64,000 nt of DNA from Lineus longissimus (taxonomy: Eukaryota > Nemertea > Pilidiophora > Heteronemertea > Lineidae). The translations under genes and the position numbers were made by a program. The stretch spans positions 7,256,501-7,320,500 of the forward strand of contig NC_088309.1 of NCBI RefSeq assembly GCF_910592395.1, written 5' to 3'. This document shows positions 46,093-57,000 of this stretch, piece by piece. The notes beneath the pieces were generated by a model, which was not told where the DNA came from, did not search any database, and was given only the letters and a program-made list of their open reading frames with translations. The first letter of the stretch is position 1. Every line of letters begins with the position of its first letter.

Positions 46093-49000
46093 ATGGAAGT
46101 GGTGAGTAATTTTGATACTTTGAATGGTAAATGGGTCTTTTTCTGGATGCGGGAATTGCACAATAATGTCCTTTTAAAATCATTTTAGTCTAATTAATTT
46201 TAGATTTTGATGAACAAAGGGATTCAGGATATATAGGGAAAAATCCTCAGCATCAGGAAAACCCATTCAGAAATGGGACTTGCAATAGTTAATGGCCTTG
46301 AATATATTGTAAGTTTGAATACATCGTATTCCAGAAATCAAAAGACCTGCACAGTGTGGAAAATGGGCAGCCCAGTTCCAAGTTGTCAGAGCCAGTTAAA
46401 CCTGTTAGTCTTTGGCTATGGAGATTGATGTTACTCATGGGGTAAGTATTAATTTTTTTTTAAATATCTGAATGGTTCACAGTTCCTACAGAGTACTGTA
46501 CACTCACACACAACCAGCAAAAATGCTTGTATTATTACTGTATTTTACTGTGGCATTGACCTATGATTGTCAACTGAGCCCAAAGTTTTAAGGGAATCCA
46601 TGGCCTTGCTGCTGGATATGGCTGCATGATGTCCATGACTTGAAGTACCAGGGTCACTTGCTGCAAAGCTATCTGAACTGTATGAACAATACTCAAATTA
46701 GGAAATCTGGTATGTAATTATGTGTATTGGTTTCAGGGTGGCAATATATGGCTCCTACACCATATTTGTGCATCTGTGTGAAGTGGATGGAAAGATGCCA
46801 TTTAGTTCAGCTTCAATGGTTCTACTCACAGAAATAACCAAGGTTAGTACTTAGGCTAACTATCATAGCCATGAATATCCCCCAGTTTGCCATCTACCGT
46901 GTGTTCGACAAGTCATGCCATTTGTGTCAGTGTTGATTGACTGAGTACAAAATTCTTTCAGCACCACTGTCAAAAAGGTTAAACATTGGCAGCCTCAACA
47001 GGGAAGATTAATCAGACTTCCATTGCCTCATTGTCTTCTTATTCATTTCAGCTTGTTATTTCCATTTGTATGTTTATACCTGAGATCCGTGAGAAAGGCT
47101 TCCAGATGCCCCCATTGTCATTTGCAGTTCCATTCGCTGTACCAGCTCTACTCTACTGCATCAATAACAACCTGTGTGTTCACATGCAGCTGCAAATGGA
47201 CCCAGCTTCATACCAGGTAAGATCACTTCTGGAAGCATTTCAGAGATAATCAGCAGTAATCTTGCAAGAGGAGGTGATGAATTCTGCTGCCATCTCGTCT
47301 GTGTAGCCATTTATTGGGATTTTCATGAGGTCATGCTGACAACTAGAAGAGAGTTCCCTTAATTTTCTCCAAGAGCTGTATTCATACAGTCATGTTTATC
47401 ATTTCAGTTCTAAATCTATCTAAAGTAATAAATTTAATGAAAATTTTGTTGTGACAACATTACCATCAATAACCGATTAAAAAGTTTGTATCATTTGTTC
47501 TTTACAGGTCCTCTGTAATCTGAAAATCTTGTCCACAGCCTTCCTGTATAGACTAATCATAAAACGGCGCATCACTCCCATACAGTGGACGGCGCTTGCA
47601 ATGCTTGCCGTGGCTGGAGCCTGCAATAGGTAAGGAAACTAACTTCTTTAGTGGACTTGTCATAAAATGACTGGTCACTCCCATACAGTGGACGGCGCTT
47701 GCAATGCTTGCCGTGGCTGGAGCCTGCAATAGGTAAGGAAACTAACTTCTTTAGTGGACTTGTCATAAAATGACTGGTCACTCCAATACAGTGGACCGCG
47801 CTTGCAACGCTTGCCATGGCTGGAGCCAGAGACTAACTTCTTGTATAGACTTATCATAAAATGACTTGTCAAACTCATACAGTGGACGACTCTTGCAATG
47901 CTTGCTGTGGCTGTAGCCTGCAATAGGTAAGGAGACTAACTTCTAGTATACATGTAGACTTATCACAAACGACGCATTACTCCCATAAGTGTGTTGTGTA
48001 CATATCAGTCTTATGTTTTCAGTTATGGTGGCTTTCACGCCAAGGCTACTGGCACCAGTGCTAGTATTATCCACATTACGCACCTAGGACTAGTCATGAT
48101 ATCCTGTTATTGCTTCATCTCGGGGCTCTCTGGTGTTTACACTGAATATGTACTGAAGAGGCACTACCAGGTGAGTCATATCATTGATTTGAGACCCGAG
48201 TGTAAATTCGCTATCAGAGGATTACTATTGAACAATTTGTTGCATAGAATACTTTACAAAATGACATCTAACATCTATCATTCCATTAAGAATTGTCAGC
48301 TTAAAATAACTTAGCATCATTGATGATAGTAAACATAGATTAATCTGTGTATATAATAGGGATAATCTAAAAGTTCCTGTGTCTTTTTGAAAAAGGAAGA
48401 AATTATGTTTCTTCTTTGATTTTCTGAAAGAAGGTGGCTTGCTTGGTCTAACACTCTCTACATTCTAACCTGTTAACCATAACCCTAATCTTGCATTGCA
48501 GACTTCTCTCCATTTACAAAATTCTTTGCTTTATACATTCGGTATTATGTTGAACGGTGGTGCTTGGGTTACTGAGGCGATTTACTCAAAAGAAGGTAGG
48601 TTCCAACATGTCCAAAGCTTTTATCAACCCATCTAGCCCAGATTTGCTCTTGCACATGTACCATTTGGTCCCATGTGAAACAGTCTGAAGTAATCTTGTT
48701 ATAATGCTGTGTTAAGTGGCCTTATACCTTAACCCATTGGCTGTCTGCCCCTGGTAATACCGTCAGTATTACTGGTATTATACTGGTCAATATAGATGGA
48801 ACAATTACTGATGGTTTGTACCTTTCTGTTTTCAGCTGACAGCTTCAACCTGTTTAGAGGATATTCTGTATACACTGTCCTGATAATATTATCACAGGTG
48901 AGTAGTCCTCTGCCTGCAAGAACAAAATATTTTCAGTTTGAGACTTTGAGTTGAGGCTTATGCATCATCTAGGACATTATTGGTGCTCTAAGCAATACTC

Positions 49001-49399
49001 AGGGAGCGTTTGTCCGGGAATGTAATCAGAAACCAGAGGAGAGCTAGGCTAACAGAAAATATCTCCTAAATGATGAGCAAATCAATCGAGAAACTTTGTC
49101 AGTTGATAGTCCTAATTTGCAATATGCCACTTCTCTTGGCATTCCAAAAAATTAACTGCTCAGCCTTAGTTAATCCCGTGTTCTTATTTTTGCTTTCTTC
49201 CTTGCAGGCTATGATTGGACTGATAATGTCGGCCGTAATGAAGCACGCGAACAACATTGTGCGACTTTTCCTCATCTCGACGGCCATGGTAGTCACAACA
49301 GTTCTTTCCATGCTCATATTCAATCTACAGTTGAATGCGTATTTCTGTGCATCGTTTTGCCTTGTCTTTATTGCTCTGGCACTCTATCATAAGAACTGA
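46093..49399 (+). CDS. SLC35A4: SLC35A4-type nucleotide-sugar transporter
   Basis: Nine exons: 46093..46101, 46335..46441, 46737..46842, 47052..47216, 47508..47629, 48023..48170, 48502..48595, 48836..48897, 49208..49399; 1005 bases, 334 aa (human SLC35A4 324). Golgi/ER multi-pass transporter of the SLC35A family. Landmarks are VSLWLWRLMLLMGVAIYGSY, LLTEITKLVISICMFIPEIR, PALLYCINNNLCVHMQLQMD, the repeat-side motif NLKILSTAFLYRLIIKRRI, and the late helices SAVMKHANNIVRLFLISTAM and VLSMLIFNLQLNAYF. These match the family order and give about ten hydrophobic helices. The start exon codes only MEV before its donor and is the least certain part; it has A at neither -3 nor a strong context. Substrate is not established for SLC35A4. 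Intron 5 holds a five-copy array of the end of exon 5. Confidence 0.92.
47544..47990 (+). repeat. Tandem array of the 3' end of SLC35A4 exon 5 with its splice donor
   Basis: The unit is about 103 bases. It contains 'atacagtggacggcgcttgc', the codons for LAMLAVAGACN, the donor 'ag|gtaagg' and 'aactaacttct'. Equivalent positions fall at 47581, 47684, 47787, 47878 and 47986. Copy 1 is the real exon end. Copy 2 is nearly identical, copy 3 lost its donor in a 12-base-shorter unit, copy 4 keeps it, and copy 5 is partial. Confidence 0.9.
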
Positions 49400-49485
49400 T
49401 TAATTCAAGGATTCGGATTTGGACACTTGAAAGTGTTCCAATTGGCAATTTTTGTCTTGTTATCTATGGTTTGTCAGTGAGCGGT

Positions 49486-49775
49486 GCTTCTAATGCCTGT
49501 GCTTCCAAGCCAGTTGGTCAATCCAGGGTACTTCCAATGCCTGTGCTTCCAAACTAGTTTGGCAGTCAGAGGTGCTTCTAATGCCTGTACTTCCAAGCCA
49601 GTTGGTCAATCCAGGGTACTTCCAATGTCTGCGCTTCAAAGCTAGTTTGTCAGTCGAGGGTACTTCCAATGCCTGTGTTTCCAAGCTAGTTTGTCAGTCT
49701 AACATACTTCCAATGCCTGCACTTCCAAGCTAGTTTGTCAGGCCAAGGTACTTCCAATGCCTGTGATTCCAAGCA
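49486..49775. repeat. Minisatellite, 44-base unit, about seven copies
   Basis: The unit is 'cttccaatgcctgtgcttcc' followed by 'aagctagtttgtcagtc.ag.gta'. Copies are imperfect, and alternate copies share variants (gccagttggtcaatcc versus gctagtttgtcag), suggesting an older two-unit duplication. Confidence 0.85.
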
Positions 49776-51360
49776 ATGTATCCGGAAACGTTGGTGCCAT
49801 CTATGTTGCCTGGCCTTTGGCTCTTCTTCTCAACCCCCATCTTTCAAAACCAATTTAGTTGTTAAGGTTTACAGATTGTCCCATTGTTTTTTTAATTTTA
49901 ACAATTATACCTAGCCCTGGTAAAATACTTATAACTAGATTGAAAGATATTGACATAAATATGGCAAAATACTTTAACCTTCACCCAGTATCTTACATTG
50001 TAAGAATTCCTACTGCATTTCCAATCAATGTGAGTGAATAGTACGACTTGATTGGATATATCAATTTTTTTGATTAATCAAATGAATTATGATTTCCAGG
50101 ATTTTGTAGTGTATTCCGTGAGATTTGTTCTTTTTGTATTTTGTTAGTGTCTTCCCTGAGATTTTATCTATCAGCTGTTCTGTTTTAAGTGTACTGGTAG
50201 TATTGTTATTGAATTGCTTGAATCTCTGGAATAATCCGTTCTCAAACTTGTTGGGAGTAAAAGATGTGAAGTTTGACGACACATCTTTTTCTGCATCTCT
50301 AACGCCACACACTGCAGATTCGAGGCACAGATGTGCATTTAATCATGACATTGATTTGATTTAAAGGATTGTGTCAATATAACGCTGCATCAGCGCTTAT
50401 GATAATGAGAGGGTCAGAGTGGTGGTCATCGCTCATATACATTGGTTTGCAAACAGTATGTATAACATTTGTGGACTTTTTCTGGTTCATTCAAGAAATA
50501 CCGTCATCCAGTAACATCAAGTAATCTATACTTGGTAACATGTGGATCACAATTGATTGCCGTGTACCTTATGCTGGAGGCACATATTGTCTTGATTGGT
50601 AAATCGAAAATGCCTCAGCTGAAGTGAAATATTGATTTGGTTCATTCTTAAATGGATTTGGCAGCTGTCCGTGTTCTCTCAAGTAGCTATATTTGATAAA
50701 CTCAGTAACACAAGTCCTTTTATTGATTGTGACTGGAATCAATGGGACAGTATCACATTTCTGTTCTACTTTCCTCTCTGCACATCTGTTGATGTTGATA
50801 TTGGCAGAATATTTACATGGATTGCATTACAGGGTACATTTTCAAACATTCCTGAAGATTGTCATTTGTTTGGGGATGGTGTTAGTGGTCATTTTGTGAC
50901 CCGAAGGCGTGCTCAGCTCTAAACACATATGACATGCTTTGCTGTCATCACGTGACCATGGATGACATAATGATGGTGTTACGCCAGTGCAACACCACTC
51001 ACCTGCTTCTAAGTCTGTGTATTTTGGAACATGACTTCACAGGGTTCTGGCTATAAACCGATATGACATGTTTGTTTTGTCGTCCAAGACCACCTGCCTC
51101 CTGAAATGATGCTGGTGATGTCATCCGCATGTTATGTACTCTCTTAGCTTGTGTACACTGAGTTTGCAACTTTTTTACATGACCAAATATAGATTTGTTC
51201 TGCCACCTTACCAAAATCTGGTTTACTTTTGTTGCTTTAATCAAATGTGCAGGTTGATACAAAAACACAGTGGGGTGAAGTTGATATTGTGTTGTTAAAG
51301 TATTAATTTGTTGATGTGTGTAGTCGGTTATGTATGTGTGACGTTGATAATGTTTTTCTA

Positions 51361-51661
51361 GTGCAGTACTTCTGATTTCCTTTTGTAATATATATCTATT
51401 CATGTTTTCGTGCAATACTTCTGATTATTTGTGTGATATGTATCTGTTCATGCATTAGACGAGTGCAGTACTTCTGATTTCCTTGTGTAATATATATCTA
51501 TTCTATTCATGCTTTCAAGCAATACTTCTGATTTCCTTGTGTGATATATATCTGTGCATGCATTAGACTAGTGCAATACTTCTGATTTCCTTGTGTAATA
51601 TGTATCTGTTCATGCATTAGTGCAATACATCTTTGTGCAATATGTATCTGTTCATGCATTT
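51361..51661. repeat. Minisatellite, about 50-base unit, six copies
   Basis: The unit 'gtgcaatacttctgatttcc' is followed by 'ttgtgtaatatatatctgttcatgcattaga'. Copies differ by substitutions and small indels. Confidence 0.85.
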
Positions 51662-52499
51662 GAAGTCTTGTACACTCAGTTAGGTCAAGAAATTCCATGT
51701 GAACCATTACTAAATGAGGGGGTCAAAATTGAGTAAGCTTTCCCTGAGATTGGGGGTGGGCGGTCATTCTAGAATAAGGGTACAAACTCCAACCCTGAAT
51801 TTCCTGAGTTGAGGGGTGGGGTAGGGTTGTACAATTCATAATCTGGGGGTGAGGGGGCACACCTTGATTTGTATGAAGGGAAAGGGTGTATAGTATAATG
51901 CTTTGAAATGGAATCTTTAAAAATGGAAGTGTAAAAACATGCTCATACACACATCATGACATATAATGTTTCCTACGAACTTTTGTCTAAGTCATGATGG
52001 AGCTGCAGCTACCTATTCTTCATGTCAAAACTCCCCAGTCTTATGTTTTGATAATGAGACACTTTTACAAATCAAAAGCTTTTTACAACAATTTTATTTT
52101 GTGTTTACACTGTTTAACACAATTCTTAAACCTACAGCCTTCCAATCACAAGTCAGATGCTCTTCCATGGTACCAACATGCTCTCTGACTAACTACATTA
52201 TCGTTATTATGATTGTATGCAGTAGGTATGGAGTTGGATTTATTGTATTGTGACCTTTTATTACATTACTGTTACTTTACTTAAACTGTTACTTTAAATC
52301 AACTGTTAAAGTGATTACATGTATGTGTGATTAGAAAATAAATCCAAATTTATAATTAAACTTTCTGGTCTTTACTGAGTTTATTACATTTGTGCCAGCT
52401 CGTCTGGTTCCACTGACAGTGGGAATGAAGACATCCCCAAGTTTGACTTCATCCCAGACACCACAGACTCCAGGGAATATTTTGTCCTGTAATGCCAGT

Positions 52500-52950
52500 G
52501 TAAGCAACGAAGGAACGAATGACTTGAACTGGGTCTTGGGACTATCTCCTGCGGCAATGTTTTGTCCTGTTACCTCCGATGCAAACACTAGCAAGGGGCA
52601 GATGTCTTTGACTAGATCTTGTGACTATCTCCTCCAGCTAATGCAGCATTCGCCACCTTTATTATGAACACCTCCTTGGGGGACAAATGTCTCCGACAAG
52701 ACCTTGTGAGAATATCCTCCAGCTTATGTACTGCCTGTTGCCTTCGAGTGTGAACACTTCCCGGAGGCGGATATCTCTGGCTAGACCTTGCTACAATCTC
52801 CTCCTGCTTGTGTATGGTCTTCTTTCTTTATTGTAAACAATTACAAGGAGCAGATATCTCTGACTAGACCTTGTTACAGTCTCCTGCTTGTGTATTGTCT
52901 TCTTTCTTTATTATAAACACTCCCAGAGGCAGATATCTCTGACTAGAGGG
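52500..52950. repeat. Diverged tandem array, about 83-base unit, five copies
   Basis: The core 'cagatatctctgactagacc' and 'ttgt.ac..tctcctcc' recurs near 52595, 52680, 52763, 52846 and 52925. The two right-hand copies are most alike. Confidence 0.75.
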
Positions 52951-54057
52951 AGGGGGGAAGGCTAGAAACATGCCCCAGCAAGGGCTGATATCCACTAGTC
53001 ACATGCTGTCAGATTCCCCCCGTTCATACCGGAAGAAAAGACGAAACACATTCATTCCTTGATCTTGTGACATGTGATTAAGTTCTTACATGAAAGGCAC
53101 CAGATGGCCAACCAATCATCCAGGAAAAAAGAACTGCTCGGAGATATTTTGCTAATAATAGACATTTATTACCAGAAAAATAACACAATCTTTCAATTTT
53201 GTTATTTATAAAATATCTACAATTGCTATGGAGGACGGTCATAAAATCACTTCGGGTATTGGTTGATATGACATCAGGATAAAACGCAGACTAGCAATGT
53301 ATGTTTAACAATTGGAAGCGGAATGTGACACAAGAATGATGAAGGGTAGCACAGCAGAATCTCACCCAACAAACAAATCTGACAATATGTGTTAAAAGCC
53401 TAGAAATGAATTTCAGTTGTAAAATGTTACAGTAATAGTATTCACTGTTCACACAACATTTAACTCGTACATGTACGTAGCAAATACATGCATTACAAAT
53501 GATCACATTGGTGACGATTTTGGATAAATTAAAGAAATTTGCTTTGTAAAACCGAAGCTAGGATATGAATTGGGACATGAGGATACAAAAAGACTCCTTT
53601 AAATATTAACTTCCAGCAAAAATTAATAGTCTTAATTCAATTTTATCAATTCATGGATCAGGAATCAGCTAAATAACGTTCCGATATTCCGTCAGTAACA
53701 AAAACTACAGTAGGTTTGCCTAAATATAAATGAGACTAAATAAAAATGCCAGGTCTCTTTAAACCAAAATACCCGGCAGTGATAGCTTGTCATGGAGGGG
53801 TAGCATTGCAACCATCACTGATAAATAAGACTAATATATAACCTACGACAATTATGCTTGTTCAAGTTCTTCATACATGAAAATAGTGTAACATACTGCT
53901 ATTTGTAAAGCGAATTGAGTAAAGCACCTAATTGTATTCACAAGAGTAGACTAAAAAACTCTCAAATAAAGGCACCAAATAACCAGCAATTAATTAAGAG
54001 TACAGCATGCTAATCTTATTGTGAAAAAGAGTGGTTCCCATTAATCTTTTTGGCATA

Positions 54058-57000
54058 TCAAAGTTCATCACGTTTCAGAGGCGATTCTTTGAGAAACTCT
54101 TCATACACTTTGTACGGGTCACAGTTCCAGTGTTTATGAAACGAGACAGGCTTCTGGTGACTGAGATAACCGGTCGAGTAGTCATCTGGACGAGCCTGAA
54201 AAAAAAGAAACCAATGTTAAGAAAAGGCGAACCTGACAACATATCACAGGACTAACCTGATGAAACAATGGACTGTATGTTACAGGTATAGCAAGCTCTT
54301 GCGATGCCATGCCTTATAACATATCACAGGACTTACCTGATGAAATAGTGGACTGTGTGTTACAGGTATAGCAAGCGCTTGCAATGCCATGCCTTATAAC
54401 ATATCACAGGACTAACCTGATGAAATAGTGGACTGTGTGTTACAGGTATAGCAAGCGCTTGCAATGCCATGCCTTATAACATATCACAGGACTAACCTGA
54501 TGAAATAGTGGACTGTGTGTTACAGGTATAGCAAGCGCTTGCAATGCCATGCCTTATAACATATCACAGGACTTACCTGATGAAATAGTGGACTGTGTGT
54601 TGCAGGTATACCAAGCTCCTGCAATGCCATGCCTAACAGCATATCATCTGGTGAATCATTTGATGGACATCTAAAGCCACCACTCCCCATCAATAGTTTT
54701 ACTGCAGCTCGACTAAAGACCATCCTGAAAAAAGCATGGGGAAAATGCTTAAACTCATTACTTTATATTCTGATGTTGGTGTTGTGTTATTTCAGTCCTT
54801 GCTCATTGAGGTAGCGAGGAGGCGAGTTCTCAAGCCAACACAGAACAACAACTAATCTAGGAGATTCAAGTCTTCAATCAAGGTTAAAACCATTCATGAA
54901 ACTAATGGAACGATTAGAACGAGTCGATCACAAGTTGTCCAATGTTGACAAGTCTTTAAATATCGAGAGAAGTTTCTGTGTCTTTACATAACAAGGCCAT
55001 AAGGACTTAAAAAGAGTTAATAGTAATAATGATAAGACTTACCCTCCACCTCCTGTTATGTAATCATAACCTCTCCCCACTGACGTTCCATAGCCATATC
55101 TCTCACCAAGAGCAACTGGTTCCGTAGGGTTGTAGCACGCCAAGACTTTCTGCAGGCGAGGGATGCTAAAAAATACGAAATATCAAGAATGTGGTGCCAA
55201 CAAAGAAGAAGAAAAAGAATGTGGTAGTTAAGGTCAAGTGTCTTGGCCAAGGTCACAAAAATGACAGGAGATGTCGTCACGTTGAGGCTTTCAGGGGTCA
55301 GGGGGATGCCCTGAACATAACATCATTTCTAATAAAGTATCAAGACCAGAAAACATGTTTTTCCTCCCCTTCCCACCTTGTTAAGACCAAAAGGCTAGAT
55401 AACAGACTTAGGCTAGTGCATGTTTCTTGTTGGATTATGACTCCACAACCACTAGACAACACCACTGTTCCACAACTTGAGCTATTTCCTTGATGATAAT
55501 TTATTCAAATATAAAAACCATGATCTTTACCTGAAGAGTGTATCATCGTCAGCAATCACAAGCCAATCCTTCTTACTAATCTCCGGGTGATTGAAAGCCC
55601 GCTTCAAAATGGCATGGGTCTTCCCACAGTGACCTAGAGGAGGACAGATGATAGTCATGAAATTCTGACAAGGATCAATCCAAAATGCACCGTTTTCCTA
55701 AGGTCATCTGGTTCTAATATATGTTTGGTTACGGGGCACAAACATCGGAGGTCATGTCATCGCAGATATCACGTCATACTCGGTTCTTGGTAGTGGCAAA
55801 AGCTAACGAACCAACTGAGCGACTTTTAGAAAAATCTGCAGAAGCAGGAAATTTTTCTGTATTTTTTCTCACCTCTTTCTGTGTTCTCCACTCCCAAATC
55901 TATCGTGGGAATTGATGAGTCCTTTAAATCACTATAATACTCTATATGTTTGACATCTTTTGCCCATGTTGACTTCACAACAGGAACTGTCGAAAAATGA
56001 TAGACATGAATTGATCCATTCCATAGTCACAATCTGGTTGAGGTTGGGTCCATACAATGTTGACTAATAAATCGTTATTCAAAAGGAACACTTCTTTGAG
56101 GCAAAAGCTATTTTACAAGAACATGAATAGTTCACTTGATTTGGTTTTGGGCAAAATTCACTGAAAATGCAAGCACCTCTCAAAATTCCATCATCTATTC
56201 ATAACTTTTCTTCACAAAATAAATCCTAACGACAGCTGGCTAAAGACACTTCTTACCTCTGTCTTTATGGAATTTTTCACATGTTTTGACAGCAAAGAAA
56301 GTGCTTGTCAAATCAGCAGCTGGACCCTGGAATTGAGAGCAGGTTTAAAAAGGCAAGGTCATACACTTGACCTTATTGACCGACGAGCGTCTGTTTACTG
56401 CGCATACTTGGGTCCCAATATATTGGAAATCAATGTAAAAGCTGTCAAGAAATTTGCACTTGAAGAACAGAAAGAAAGGTACATGGAAGGTCAATAACAA
56501 ATTCTGTGATCATACATGTAAAAATGTACTAACACAGTTTGGAATTTTCTCCCGATATGTCGTGGCACAATCTCCCTCGTTTTTTTCGGTACAGAACTCT
56601 CTCACATTTGTCACGGCAACACCTTTCCCCTCATCCCAGATGAACTTAGCAATCTGCAACAATAGTAACAGGGAAAGTTTAGTTCGAGGCGCCAGGCCGG
56701 CAGCCCAGATCACCCATACAGACCTAGCTAGTTAGAGTAGACTACACAGCCAAATAAAAATATCACCAGTGAAAGAAATTGGGTATTTTAAACTATAATT
56801 AGTCCATAAATTTTCTAAGACAAAAATTTATACACAGCAATACTAGTGCAAAACAGAGAAAATGACAGAACCATATGCTGCCTTACTACAGCAGTATTAG
56901 CAGGAGACAAGCACTTATTGTGCCATCTGTTGGTAAAATTGAAAATAGGGAAACAATCGACAGAACGTGTGTGCTGTATTTGCAATGCTGATGAAAATGT

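Larger units (their letters stand above)
49400..54057. other. Convergent spacer between SLC35A4 and B3GLCT; repeat-rich
   Basis: Contains three minisatellite-like arrays: 49.49-49.77 kb (44-base unit), 51.36-51.66 kb (about 50-base unit) and 52.50-52.95 kb (about 83-base unit). The rest is AT-rich, with the 3' UTRs of the two flanking genes. No exon is supported. Confidence 0.7.

Noticed and set aside
49490-49684. - strand open frame with repeated QALEVP-like peptides
   Set aside because: Entirely inside the 44-base minisatellite; the repeat creates the open frame.
50061-51415. Several 60-140 codon frames past SLC35A4
   Set aside because: AT-rich or minisatellite sequence, no motif and no splice context.
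54241-54640. CRISPR-like array
   Set aside because: Units are adjacent copies with no unique spacers and include an exon end; the context is an animal intron.
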